From the NCBI RefSeq assembly GCF_901875635.1, contig NZ_CABFMN010000079.1, positions 20,683 to 84,682 on the forward strand: DNA of 64,000 nt, given 5' to 3'. Source of the stretch: Xylophilus ampelinus. Lineage in GTDB: Bacteria > Pseudomonadota > Gammaproteobacteria > Burkholderiales > Burkholderiaceae_C. The position numbers were made by a program, and so were the translations under genes. Positions 27,005 through 35,066 of this stretch are shown here, piece by piece. The notes beneath the pieces are model-generated. The model did no database searches and was not told where the DNA came from. It worked only from the letters and a program-made list of their open reading frames with translations. Every line of letters starts with the position of its first letter. The first letter of the stretch is position 1.

Positions 27005-28966
27005 TCAGGACAGCCAGCGGCTCTTGATGACCCGCCGACGTGATGGGGTTGCAGAAACAGCGAGGCCACCGCGTTGGGTGGCCTCGTCTGGGTCGAAGGT
27101 TTGAATCGGGGGCGGCTCATCCGGTGGCCGCTCCATCCCGAGTTGGCGCTCCAGTTCCCGCCAGTGGCGTTCCTCGAAGCGATCCAGTCCCGCCGCCGAT
27201 GCGGCGGCGCGGGCGTAGACGTAGCAGTCGAGCGCCTCGTTGCGCTCGCGCATCTTTTGCCACTCGCGCACAGGGAACCCGTTGCGGTCGCGGCGGGTGA
27301 TCAGTTGCTCGGCACAGAGCTGCTGGATGAACTCGGCGTCGATCTTGGGCAAGTGGACGAACCCCGTCGGGTAGACCGTGGTCACGTCGTCCTCGCTGAC
27401 ATCCGCGCTCTTGCGCAGGTTGTTGTAGAACTCCAGCTTGGCGATGCCGACCGCCACCGTGAACACCTTGATGCCCCGGCGCAGCTTCTTGCCGCCCTGC
27501 GAGACATCGATGGCCGTCGGTGTGCCGATCAGGGCCGCGCCACGCGGCACGCCCTTGACCGCCATCACGCGCGGATCGCGGCAGGCCCGCACGAACGCGT
27601 AGGCCTCCTGCGTCGCAAAGCCCGTGTCCAGCGCGAAGCGGGCCAACGGCATCGCCGCGCCCGACGCGTGCGTCCAGTTCTCGGCGATCAACTCGCCGAG
27701 GCGCTTCCACACCGCGTCGCGGGCGGTATCGCCCATCAGCACGCGATGTTCGACGAGCCACGCTTCCTTGCCGCGACCGAAGGCCCAGATGGATGCTTCG
27801 ATGCGATCCTTCTGCACGTCCGCGCCGCCGACCAGCAGCAGGCCGCCCAGCGGCACGCTGCCGACGCGGTAATCCTCCCGGCGCTCGACCAGTCGTTGCC
27901 AATCGGGCGCTTCGCCTTCCTCGACCCAGGTATCACCCAGTTCGGTGTTCTTGAAGGTCTTGATCGCCGCCGCCGAGCCGGATTCCTTGCTGACGGCGGC
28001 TTCCCACGCGGCGGCGATGTCGCACCACGCGCGCCAGCCGACCGGGCTGTAGAGCGAGGAGAGATGAAATCCCGTGGTCTTGCCCGTGCCTTCGGCCATC
28101 GCGCGCCACTCGCCGTGTTCGAGCATCCACGTCTTGTGGTGCTCGGCAATCGCGGTGTCGCAGGACTCACAGATGTAGGCCGCCGTCTCCGGCGCGCCCT
28201 TGTCCCAGCGCAACTGTTCGAAGCGCAGCCATTGCCGGTGCGAGCAATGCGGGCACGGCACGAAGTAGCGACGCTGGTCGCTGGCTTCGTACTCACGCTC
28301 GATGGCCGACGCGCCCGAGATCGTCGGCGTCGAGACGATGAAGATCTTGCGCCGCGCGAAGGTGCGTGTGCGCGCCTCCGCCAGCGAAATCGCGTCGCCT
28401 TCGCCCTCGACGTCCAGCGGGTAGCCGTCCACCTCGTCGAGGAACAGATACCGCACCGGCATCGAGCGCAGGCCCACGGCGCTGTTCGCGCCCGTCATCA
28501 CCAGCACGCCGCCGCGAAACTCCTTCGCCAGAATCGTGTTGCCCGAATCACGCGAGCGTGCCGGAGCGATCAATTCGGCCAGCGCGGGTGATTCCTCGAT
28601 CAGCGGGTCGATCCGCTGCTTGGAGTTGCGCTTGGCCATCTCCACCGTCGGCCACACGGCCATCATCGGCCCCGGCGCGTGATGAATCACGTAGCCGATC
28701 CAGTTCGATCCCATTTCGGTCGCGCCGAGCTGGGCGGCCTTCATGAACACCACGCGCTCGACCGGCGAGGTCGGCGACAGGCAATCCATGATGGCCTTCA
28801 GGTATGGCGTGCGGCTGGTGCGCCAGCGGCCCGGCTCGGCGGACGCCTTGCTGGAAAGCATCCGGTGCCGATCCGACCATTCCGACACGGTGAGCAGCGG
28901 ATCGGGCGTCAAGCCTTCGCGCCACGCACGTTCGATTTCGGCAGCACCTTCGTAGTCGACGTCCAT
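27005..28966 (-). CDS. Terminase large subunit (lambda gpA family)
   Basis: 653 residues. Packaging ATPase: Walker-A-like AAQLGATE (77-84), VRYLFLDEVDGYP (171-183) with the Walker B acidic pair, a zinc-like CPHCSHRQW...CESC insertion and a C-terminal nuclease half. Length and motifs match GpA-type terminases that cut cos sites. 10 bp downstream of the small subunit gene. The last 40 residues (DEATQRGGLAVSATPSRRRV) are basic and could contact the portal. Confidence 0.92.
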   Translation of the reverse strand: MDVDYEGAAEIERAWREGLTPDPLLTVSEWSDRHRMLSSKASAEPGRWRTSRTPYLKAIMDCLSPTSPVERVVFMKAAQLGATEMGSNWIGYVIHHAPGPMMAVWPTVEMAKRNSKQRIDPLIEESPALAELIAPARSRDSGNTILAKEFRGGVLVMTGANSAVGLRSMPVRYLFLDEVDGYPLDVEGEGDAISLAEARTRTFARRKIFIVSTPTISGASAIEREYEASDQRRYFVPCPHCSHRQWLRFEQLRWDKGAPETAAYICESCDTAIAEHHKTWMLEHGEWRAMAEGTGKTTGFHLSSLYSPVGWRAWCDIAAAWEAAVSKESGSAAAIKTFKNTELGDTWVEEGEAPDWQRLVERREDYRVGSVPLGGLLLVGGADVQKDRIEASIWAFGRGKEAWLVEHRVLMGDTARDAVWKRLGELIAENWTHASGAAMPLARFALDTGFATQEAYAFVRACRDPRVMAVKGVPRGAALIGTPTAIDVSQGGKKLRRGIKVFTVAVGIAKLEFYNNLRKSADVSEDDVTTVYPTGFVHLPKIDAEFIQQLCAEQLITRRDRNGFPVREWQKMRERNEALDCYVYARAAASAAGLDRFEERHWRELERQLGMERPPDEPPPIQTFDPDEATQRGGLAVSATPSRRRVIKSRWLS

Positions 28967-28976
28967 CAGTTCCCGA

Positions 28977-29522
28977 TCAGTCCACGCGCGGGCGCAGATC
29001 GCCCAATTCCTGCAAGTGCTCGCGCACGGCGGCTTCCAGCGCGACGTGCATCGTGTGCGGATCGACCGCCAGCCGCGCCGCCATCTGCGCCGAGATACGC
29101 GCGGGCCAGTTCAGCCACGCATCGCGCTCGGCGCGCGCCAGCTTGAAGACGTGGGCGATGGCCTGGTTGCGGTCGACCAGCTCGCCCTTGAGGCGGGCCA
29201 GCCGCACCTTGTTCGTCTGGGCCTTGACCACCTCGTTGACAGTGCGCGCTTGCAGCAGCGACGCACCGCCGGTGGGCAAGGCGGCCTGACCGTCGCCCAC
29301 AGGCGCGACGGTGGCGGTTTCCGGCGGCACCGCAGCCTTAACGGCGCGAGCGCGCGTGCCGGTGCGTGGCGCTTCTGTGTTGCGCGCCCACTCGGCGTCG
29401 GCGCGCTGCGGGTCAAGGGTTCCGTCCGCTTCTGGCGTGATGCGCCCGGCGGCGATGGCCTTGCGCACCGCCGCGTCGGAAACGCCACGGTGACGCGCGT
29501 AGGCGCGAATCGAGATTCCCAT
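28977..29522 (-). CDS. Terminase small subunit (Nu1-like)
   Basis: 181 residues from ATG 29522 (MGISIRAYARHRGVSDAAVR), an N-terminal winged helix-turn-helix that reads the packaging site, an Ala/Pro-rich linker and a C-terminal helical region (NKVRLARLKGELVDRNQAIA) that binds the large subunit. AAGG lies 6 nt upstream of this ATG; a TTG four codons upstream is a possible alternative. A cos site would be expected just upstream, where the plus-strand cassette island now begins. Confidence 0.82.
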   Translation of the reverse strand: MGISIRAYARHRGVSDAAVRKAIAAGRITPEADGTLDPQRADAEWARNTEAPRTGTRARAVKAAVPPETATVAPVGDGQAALPTGGASLLQARTVNEVVKAQTNKVRLARLKGELVDRNQAIAHVFKLARAERDAWLNWPARISAQMAARLAVDPHTMHVALEAAVREHLQELGDLRPRVD

Positions 29523-29562
29523 CGGCACCTTCAATCATGTGTTCGTCCTTCGTCGAGAAAGA

Positions 29563-29591
29563 GCTTGGCTTCCATCGGGAACAGCGCGTTC
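29563..29591 (+). repeat. Leader repeat, copy 1
   Basis: GCTTGGCTTC, 6 variable bases, then GAACAGCGCGTTC. The start codon of the 88-aa gene follows 38 nt later, behind GAAAGGA. One of five copies in the window with the same spacing. Confidence 0.75.
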
Positions 29592-29629
29592 ATCACGTCA
29601 CGCCATCAATCACGTCGAAAGGACAAACG

Positions 29630-29896
29630 ATGAACAACCCATCCCTCGACACCCTTGCAGTCAAGCTCGCCGAAGCCGCCATGACGGTCTTGGTGCGCGC
29701 CTGCCGCAACGAGGTGGCTACCGCCAGCAATGCCGACCTCGAAGCCGCATGCGCTTCGATGCGCGCACGAGCCAAGGCGGTAATCGATCAACTCCTGGAT
29801 GACGCTCGGGACGCGCCCTGGCTCGCGGAAGCCGCGTTCCATGCCGCCGCCCTTGAACTGGCCGAAGCAGGCATCTCGTCGCTGCGCAGGCGTTGA
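29630..29896 (+). CDS. Small cassette protein (88 aa, unknown)
   Basis: Alanine-rich, fully helical (MNNPSLDTLAVKLAEAAMTV ... RRR). No domain recognised. Starts 38 nt after leader copy 1, on the strand opposite to the phage genes around it. The frame is open upstream through the leader (ELGFHREQRV), so a longer product cannot be excluded; GAAAGGA supports the ATG at 29630. Confidence 0.6.
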   Translation: MNNPSLDTLAVKLAEAAMTVLVRACRNEVATASNADLEAACASMRARAKAVIDQLLDDARDAPWLAEAAFHAAALELAEAGISSLRRR

Positions 29897-29906
29897 AGCA
29901 GAAAGA

Positions 29907-29935
29907 GCTTGGCTTCACCGGCGAACAGCGCGTTC
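29907..29935 (+). repeat. Leader repeat, copy 2
   Basis: GCTTGGCTTC, ACCGGC, GAACAGCGCGTTC, followed by CGATCCCGATCAACCAC and AAGGAG before the ATG at 29973. The frame ELGFTGEQRV through the leader ends in a TGA that overlaps the start codon (ATGA). Confidence 0.75.
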
Positions 29936-29972
29936 ATCACGATCCCGATCAACCACTGCAAAGGAGCAGACC

Positions 29973-30491
29973 ATGAGCACCATCCAACTGACCCCGGCCC
30001 AGCACGCCATCCTCGCCAAGGCCATTCACTCCAGCGACGGCAAGATCGAGTGGTTCCCCGACAACGTCAAAGGCGGCGCGCGCAAGAAGGTGCTGGAAGG
30101 CATGTTCAACCGCGCCCTCATCACGCCCGACGGCGAGGGCTGGCGCATTGCCGCCGAGGGTTACGACGCGCTGGGCATGCCGCGCCCCGGCGTCCAGCAG
30201 CCGACGCCCGAGTTCGATGCCGAACTGGAGCAGGACGTCGCTGCCGCCGAAGCCACGTGGAAGCAGGAGGCCAAGGCCACGCCGCGCACCCGCGAGAACA
30301 GCAAGCAGGCCGAGGTCATCCGGATGCTCAAGCGCCCCGAGGGCGCGACCATCCGCCAGATCTGCGAGACCACCGGCTGGCAGGCGCACACGGTGCGCGG
30401 CACCTTCGCCGGGGCCTTCAAGAAAAAACTCGGACTCGCCATCGTCTCGGACAAGGCCGAGGGCGGCGAGCGCGTGTATCGGATTGCGTGA
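29973..30491 (+). CDS. DUF3489-type DNA-binding protein
   Basis: 172 residues. The N-terminal part (MSTIQLTPAQHAILAKAIHS) and the C-terminal helix-turn-helix (SKQAEVIRMLKRPEGATIRQ, CETTGWQAHTVRGTFAGAFK) match DUF3489 proteins, which are common on mobile elements and of unknown role. The HTH suggests DNA binding. AAGGAG lies 8 nt before the ATG. Second gene of the plus-strand island. Confidence 0.75.
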   Translation: MSTIQLTPAQHAILAKAIHSSDGKIEWFPDNVKGGARKKVLEGMFNRALITPDGEGWRIAAEGYDALGMPRPGVQQPTPEFDAELEQDVAAAEATWKQEAKATPRTRENSKQAEVIRMLKRPEGATIRQICETTGWQAHTVRGTFAGAFKKKLGLAIVSDKAEGGERVYRIA

Positions 30492-30555
30492 TCAGCGCTG
30501 GGGTGCGGGCACTGCCTGCACCCCCGAATAATCCATTGCCACCACCCTTGAAAAC

Positions 30556-30584
30556 GCTTGGCTTCCCAGGCGAACAGCGCGTTC
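30556..30584 (+). repeat. Leader repeat, copy 3
   Basis: GCTTGGCTTC, CCAGGC, GAACAGCGCGTTC, then 44 nt including CCCAAGGAG to the ATG at 30629. Confidence 0.75.
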
Positions 30585-30628
30585 ATGCTGGTGTCGTGAT
30601 TGACGACGCATCCCAAGGAGAACAGCCC

Positions 30629-30988
30629 ATGAGCACCATGACCATCACCCTCGAACGCACCCCTCGCACTCTCCAAATCGGCGACAACGCCATCGAGGTC
30701 GAGGAGTTGAGCATCCGCCTGCCGTTCGCGCGCAAGCCTGCCGATCTTGGCGAAGTCGGCGGCCAGGGGCAGACCAAGATCTACATCACGGAGACCAAGG
30801 AACTGACCCCGGCCGAGTTCGACGCCTTTGCCAGCAGCCTGTTGGTATCGCGCGATTGGCTACGCGGCAAAGGCGGCGGTGCGGGCGACGGCTACCTCTG
30901 CGTGGAGGTCAAGGCGCCGGGTCGCCCCTATCTGTACGTCAACCCGGAGGGCGGCGATTACGCCCGCTACGTGGCCCGCCTCGGGTAA
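30629..30988 (+). CDS. Cassette protein (119 aa, unknown)
   Basis: MSTMTITLERTPRTLQIGDN; an alpha/beta protein with a Gly-rich loop GKGGGAGDGYLCVEV and the end YLYVNPEGGDYARYVARLG. No family recognised. CCCAAGGAG precedes the ATG. The frame is open back through leader copy 3 (TLGFPGEQRV), as for copies 1 and 4. Confidence 0.6.
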   Translation: MSTMTITLERTPRTLQIGDNAIEVEELSIRLPFARKPADLGEVGGQGQTKIYITETKELTPAEFDAFASSLLVSRDWLRGKGGGAGDGYLCVEVKAPGRPYLYVNPEGGDYARYVARLG

Positions 30989-31018
30989 TCGAAAAGATCG
31001 AGAAAGAAGCCGAGAACA

Positions 31019-31047
31019 GCTTGGCTTCTCAATCGAACAGCGCGTTA
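31019..31047 (+). repeat. Leader repeat, copy 4
   Basis: GCTTGGCTTC, TCAATC, GAACAGCGCGTT, then CGATCAACCACAAGGAG and the ATG at 31086. The final C of GTTC is A here, so the small palindrome GAAC...GTTC is not what is conserved. Confidence 0.75.
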
Positions 31048-31085
31048 CTACGGGTGTCGCAACGATCAACCACAAGGAGCCCACG

Positions 31086-31454
31086 ATGGACAACACCAAC
31101 CATATCCCCGCCACCCGCAACGACGCCTGGGGCTTTTGGGGCACGATGAACGAGAACGCCACCGCAGCCTGGCCGACGGCGATGACCGCGATCTCGGATG
31201 CCACGCACCAGCCCCTCGACTCAGTCCGGGCCTTCCTCGACAGCCGGCACGGACGCCACTTCGCGGACGATGTCCTGAACCAGATGCACGCCGGTCGCGC
31301 CCTGGCGGACGCGATCCACGCCGCCACCGAGCAGTGGATGGGCTGGAAGATCGGACGCCAGACCAGCAAAGACTACGGCATCCCGCGCGGCCTGCCTTAC
31401 CTGACGGGCTTCGTGATTCACTGCGAGATCGTCGAAGAAGAACTCGCCGCCTGA
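31086..31454 (+). CDS. Cassette protein (122 aa, unknown)
   Basis: MDNTNHIPATRNDAWGFWGT; helical, with a repeat-like DAIHAATEQWMGWKIGRQTS. Several Trp residues but no recognised domain. CAAGGAG 7 nt before the ATG. Followed after 10 bp by a 68-aa gene that lacks its own leader, so these two form one transcript. Confidence 0.6.
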   Translation: MDNTNHIPATRNDAWGFWGTMNENATAAWPTAMTAISDATHQPLDSVRAFLDSRHGRHFADDVLNQMHAGRALADAIHAATEQWMGWKIGRQTSKDYGIPRGLPYLTGFVIHCEIVEEELAA

Positions 31455-31464
31455 GGAGAGCGAC

Positions 31465-31671
31465 ATGGCCGCAGTCACCACCAACCTGACCATCGAAGCC
31501 AACTACGACGAGTTCGTCGCCGAATTGACCGCGCTCACCCGCAAGTACGGGGTGGCAATCAAGTCAGTCGGCGGCGTCATCCTTGCCGACCACGCCGACG
31601 AGTTCCGCAACGTCACTTACGTTGCCGATATCAGCAGCGGCGACCTCTACCCGAGTTTCCCCGAGTCCTGA
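31465..31671 (+). CDS. Cassette protein (68 aa, unknown)
   Basis: MAAVTTNLTIEANYDEFVAE ... SSGDLYPSFPES. Compact alpha/beta. GAGGAG ribosome site 7 nt before the ATG. Its last 108 bp overlap the 3' end of the minus-strand methyltransferase gene tail-to-tail. Confidence 0.55.
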   Translation: MAAVTTNLTIEANYDEFVAELTALTRKYGVAIKSVGGVILADHADEFRNVTYVADISSGDLYPSFPES

Positions 31672-32910
31672 CAGATCGTCGAACGCCACCCCATCGGATT
31701 CGCGGGTGGCTTGTTGTCCGGTCCAGTCCTGCCAGCGGCGCACGATCACATCGACGTACTTCGGGTCGAGCTCGATCAGCCGCGCCAGCCGTCCCGATTT
31801 CTCGGCGGCGATCAGCGTCGTGCCTGAGCCGCCGAAGGGATCGAGCACCACGTTGCCAGGGCGGCTCGAATTTCGGATCGCGCGCTCGACCAGCTCCACC
31901 GGCTTCATCGTCGGGTGCAGGTCGTTCTTCTGCGGCTTCTTGATCTGCCACACGTCGCCCTGGTCGCGGTCGCCACACCAGTGGCGTTCGCCGCCCTCGG
32001 GCCATCCGTACAGGATCGGCTCGTACTGCCGCTGGTAGTCGGCGCGACCGAGCGTGAAGGTGTTCTTCGCCCAGATGATGAAGGTCGACCAGTGGCCGCC
32101 CGCCACGCGGAAGGCCGATTGCAGCGTGTCCAGTTCGCTGGATGACATCGCAACGTAGATCGCGCCACGACAGTGGGCGATGGTCGGCGTCAGCGCCGCC
32201 AGCAGAAAGTCGTAGAAACCATCGCCCAGGTTGTCGTTCAAGATCGCGCGATCCTTGCCGCGCAGCTTGTCCTTCGCGCTGTTGGCGTAGTTCACGTTGT
32301 ACGGTGGATCGGTGAACACCATGTCCACCGGCTCGCCGTCGAGCAAGGTGCGGTAGCTGGCGGCCACGGTGGCGTCGCCGCATAGCAGTCGATGGCCGCC
32401 GAGCAGCCAGACGTCGCCCCGGCGCGAGACCGGCGTCTCGCTGACCTCGGGCACCGCATCGTCATCGGTTTCGCCTTCGCCATCCGGTTCATCGCCCGTC
32501 AGCAAGTCGGCCAGCGCGTCGGCGTCAAAGCCGGTCAGGTCGAGGTCGAAGCCTTCGTCTTGCAAGGCTTCCAGCTCGACGCGCAGCAGTTCATCGTCCC
32601 ACCCGGCGTTCTCGGCGATGCGGTTGTCCGCGATCACCAGCGCGCGGCGCTGTGTCGGCGTCAGATGATCGAGCACGACCACCGGCACCATTTCGAGGCC
32701 GAGTTTCTGCGCGGCAGCGAGCCGCCCATGACCGGCGACGATCACGCCGTCGCTGCCCGCGAGGATGGGGTTGGTGAAGCCGAACTCGGCGATGCTGGCG
32801 GCGATCTGCGCCACCTGCGCGTCGCTGTGTGTGCGCGCATTGCGTGCATAGGGCACGAGCTTGGCGGTCGGCCACTGCTCGATCTTGTCGGCGAGCCACG
32901 AGCTGGTCAT
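31564..32910 (-). CDS. ParB-domain DNA methyltransferase, DPPYN type
   Basis: 448 residues. The N-terminal 1-110 is a ParB/Srx-like domain (AHTDAQVAQ-type start, VIVAGHGRL at 57-64, VIADNR). An acidic linker (about 125-160) follows, then a beta-class N6-adenine or N4-cytosine methyltransferase with DPPYN at 201-205 and DPFGGSGTT near the C-terminus binding SAM. Phage enzymes of this type modify phage DNA against host restriction. ATG overlaps the stop of the second ParB-methyltransferase. The last about 35 residues are antisense to the 68-aa cassette gene and look non-conserved. Confidence 0.85.
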   Translation of the reverse strand: MTSSWLADKIEQWPTAKLVPYARNARTHSDAQVAQIAASIAEFGFTNPILAGSDGVIVAGHGRLAAAQKLGLEMVPVVVLDHLTPTQRRALVIADNRIAENAGWDDELLRVELEALQDEGFDLDLTGFDADALADLLTGDEPDGEGETDDDAVPEVSETPVSRRGDVWLLGGHRLLCGDATVAASYRTLLDGEPVDMVFTDPPYNVNYANSAKDKLRGKDRAILNDNLGDGFYDFLLAALTPTIAHCRGAIYVAMSSSELDTLQSAFRVAGGHWSTFIIWAKNTFTLGRADYQRQYEPILYGWPEGGERHWCGDRDQGDVWQIKKPQKNDLHPTMKPVELVERAIRNSSRPGNVVLDPFGGSGTTLIAAEKSGRLARLIELDPKYVDVIVRRWQDWTGQQATRESDGVAFDDLSGLGETRVEVAAADIGNVSDVAELVGVVGKDDAAD

Positions 32911-34352
32911 GCCGCAACCTCCTCGATGCGCTCGCCCTCGACCTCGTCGAAGGTCTGACCCGTGGCCAGCAGCGTGACGGCGACTTCGGGATGGTTCTGC
33001 CGGAAGCGCCGGATGGCGACATCGACGTACTCCGGCGCGATCTCGACCGAGCGGCAGACGCGCCCGGTGCGCTGCGCGGCCAGCATCGTGCTGCCGCTGC
33101 CGCCGAACGGCTCGAACACCAGATCACCGATGTTGCTGAACGCCTCGATGACGAACTGCGGCAGCGCCACCGGGAACACGGCGGGATGGTCGATGCCTTC
33201 GCCGATCTTGCCCTTGTGGCGCATCACGCGGATCACCGAATCAGGAATGCGCATGTCCTGCGTCGGCTGGCCCGCGTGCGTCCAGCCGTTGACTTCGCCA
33301 TCCTTGCCACGCATCGCGGTGGATGAGCCGTCGGCGCGCAAGTGCGTTTCCTGCCCGGCGAACTTGCAGGGCACGATCTTGTTGGGCTTGCGGCTGGCGC
33401 GATTGAAATGGAACACGAACTCGAAGCTGGGCGCGAAGCGGCCCTGCCAGTCGCCGGGCATTCCCGGCCCCTGATCCCAGACATACCAGCCGAAGCGCCG
33501 CCAACCCTTCGTCCGCATCCAATCAATCCACGCTTCCCAATACGGGACGAACTCGTTGTCGCGGTGGATCAGGCCGAGGTTGATCAGCACCTGGCCGTCG
33601 CCCGCCATCGGCAACTGAGCGAACACGCCGCGCATCAACGCATCCCAATCGGCGATGCCGCCGGTGGTGTAGTCGCGCTGGTTGCCGTAGGGCGGCGAGG
33701 TGAAGCACAGCGCCGCTCGCTCGCCCGCCATCAGCGTGGCGACCACGTCGGCATCGGCGGCATCGCCGCAGATCAGGCGATGCGCGCCGATGGCCCAGAC
33801 GTCGCCCACGCGGGACACCGGCGTGGCCGGAGCATCGGGCACGTCGTCGGCGTCGTCCGCCGCGTCGTCCTGTTGTTCGCCCGCGTCCGAGACTTCGGCG
33901 CTTGCCAGCAGGTCTCGCAGCTCGGCGTCCTCGAAGCCGGTGAGCGCCAGCTCGTATCCGGCCTCGGACAGCTCGGCCAGTTCCAGCGCCAGCATTTCCT
34001 CGTCCCAGCCCGCATCCAGCGCCAGCCGGTTGTCGGCGATGACGTAGGCGCGCTTTTGCGCCGTGCTCAGGTGTGCCAGTTCGATCACCGGCACCTCGGC
34101 CAAGCCGAGCTTGTGCGCGGCGGCAAGACGCCCGTGGCCCGCGATGATGCCGTTGCCGCCATCGACCAGGATCGGATTCGTCCAGCCGTACTCGACGATG
34201 CTGGCCGCGATCTTGGCGATCTGCGCCTCGGCGTGCGTGCGCGGGTTGCGGGCGTAGGGGATCAGCGTCTCGACCTTGCGGTACTCGACGTTCAAAGGAT
34301 TCAAGGGTGTGGGTTCCAGAAAACAAGCGCAGCGCCGTTTCGGCGCAGCCAA
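32907..34352 (-). CDS. ParB-domain DNA methyltransferase, SPPYG type
   Basis: ParB-like domain at about 25-115 (IIAGHGRLAAAHKLGL, VIADNRL), acidic linker, then methyltransferase with SPPYG at 219-223 and FEPFGGSGST before the C-terminus. SPPY suggests an N4-cytosine or N6-adenine enzyme with a different target from its neighbour. Paralogue of the downstream gene, overlapping by 4 nt. The true start is uncertain: the TTG at 34352 lies inside the T-run of an intrinsic terminator, so initiation at a TTG about 34298-34316 (LNVEYRK) is more plausible. Confidence 0.8.
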   Translation of the reverse strand: MAAPKRRCACFLEPTPLNPLNVEYRKVETLIPYARNPRTHAEAQIAKIAASIVEYGWTNPILVDGGNGIIAGHGRLAAAHKLGLAEVPVIELAHLSTAQKRAYVIADNRLALDAGWDEEMLALELAELSEAGYELALTGFEDAELRDLLASAEVSDAGEQQDDAADDADDVPDAPATPVSRVGDVWAIGAHRLICGDAADADVVATLMAGERAALCFTSPPYGNQRDYTTGGIADWDALMRGVFAQLPMAGDGQVLINLGLIHRDNEFVPYWEAWIDWMRTKGWRRFGWYVWDQGPGMPGDWQGRFAPSFEFVFHFNRASRKPNKIVPCKFAGQETHLRADGSSTAMRGKDGEVNGWTHAGQPTQDMRIPDSVIRVMRHKGKIGEGIDHPAVFPVALPQFVIEAFSNIGDLVFEPFGGSGSTMLAAQRTGRVCRSVEIAPEYVDVAIRRFRQNHPEVAVTLLATGQTFDEVEGERIEEVAA

Positions 34353-34390
34353 AAACGAAACCCGCCGACGGACGATGCCGTGGGCGGGTT
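34351..34390 (-). terminator. Intrinsic terminator upstream of the methyltransferase pair
   Basis: Minus-strand stem AACCCGCCCACGG / CCGTCGGCGGGTT (one mismatch, 6-nt loop) followed by TTTCGTTTTT. It would separate the resolvase operon from the methyltransferase pair. Confidence 0.65.
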
Positions 34391-34401
34391 GGAGTGTGAA
34401 G

Positions 34402-34452
34402 TGCGAACTGAACGGGGTGCGAACCTGCGAACCGTGCGAACCTCGGTTCGCA
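34402..34452. repeat. Iteron-like array of TGCGAACC (four direct, one inverted)
   Basis: TGCGAACT at 34402, TGCGAACC at 34418, 34426 and 34435, and the inverted GGTTCGCA at 34445-34452. The closely spaced copies lie in a non-coding gap with a more AT-rich flank. The same core GCGAACC recurs as operator-like repeats at 42969-43021. May be a regulator-binding region or replication origin. Confidence 0.6.
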
Positions 34453-34670
34453 CTCTGACGCTAGGAAAGCGCCGCGCTCGCGCCCCCCGCATTGGATTTT
34501 GGCGAGGAAGGACCCCTTTTACCTGGGCCCTCCCTCTCGGTCACGCATCTTTCGCAACCATAGCCGTCACTGTATGCCCAATCGACCGGTTTTGTTGCAT
34601 CAGCAAAATCCGCTCTGACCCTTGGATATGCGCGCATGGCAAACCATCCGCGCCAAATCACGCCAAATTC
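34453..34670. other. Non-coding gap next to the iteron-like array
   Basis: About 220 bp without a credible gene. It holds an imperfect inverted repeat GGTTTTGTTG / CAGCAAAATCC around 34588-34610 and A/T-richer stretches near 34650-34675. No promoter could be fixed with confidence. Confidence 0.4.
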
Positions 34671-35066
34671 CTACGCAATCACGCCTGCATTAAGCTGATC
34701 GGCCACCGTCTGTAGTGCCTTCTGCCAGCGCCGCCACGCCGTCGTACGGTCGCAGGCGAAGCGGATCGTGATCTCCCTCCAGCCGTAGCGCTTGGCGCGC
34801 ATCCACACCAGATGGCGCTGCTCGACCTCCAGCCACTGTACCCACTTCATGGTCTCCAGCATCCGGTCGACGGCGTCGGGTGTGGGTGGGAAAGGTCGGT
34901 AGTCGTGCTCGTCGGCAGCGAACGTTTCCCACTCCTTGCGCACGATGATGGGCCAGGTGTTGAAGTAGCCTTGCACACGCACGGGCGGCAGGCGTCGTCC
35001 GGTGCTGGCCGCCTCCTCGAAGCGTGCGGCCACGTCGTCGATTGTCCAAGTGCGGGGATCAGTCAT
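34671..35066 (-). CDS. Phage regulator with helix-turn-helix (DUF6362-like, 131 aa)
   Basis: MTDPRTWTIDDVAARFEEAA ... with a C-terminal HTH (RYGWREITIRFACDRTTAWR). It resembles DUF6362 phage proteins (from memory), which often lie near terminase or resolvase genes. Chosen start MTDPRTW overlaps the previous gene by 8 nt. Confidence 0.6.
   Translation of the reverse strand: MTDPRTWTIDDVAARFEEAASTGRRLPPVRVQGYFNTWPIIVRKEWETFAADEHDYRPFPPTPDAVDRMLETMKWVQWLEVEQRHLVWMRAKRYGWREITIRFACDRTTAWRRWQKALQTVADQLNAGVIA

Noticed and set aside
29579..29591. GAACAGCGCGTTC as a palindromic operator in the leader
   Set aside because: The GAAC/GTTC arms hold in copies 1-3 but fail in copies 4 and 5, so dyad symmetry is not the conserved property.
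29566..29594. Sigma-70 promoter reading of the leader (TTGGCT -35, 17 bp, TTCATC -10)
   Set aside because: The -10 element is poor in all copies and differs in copies 4 and 5; spacing alone does not support it.
29563..31047. CRISPR-like array
   Set aside because: Only four copies, spaced about 340-650 bp apart and each followed by a gene; the repeat and spacer sizes are wrong for CRISPR.
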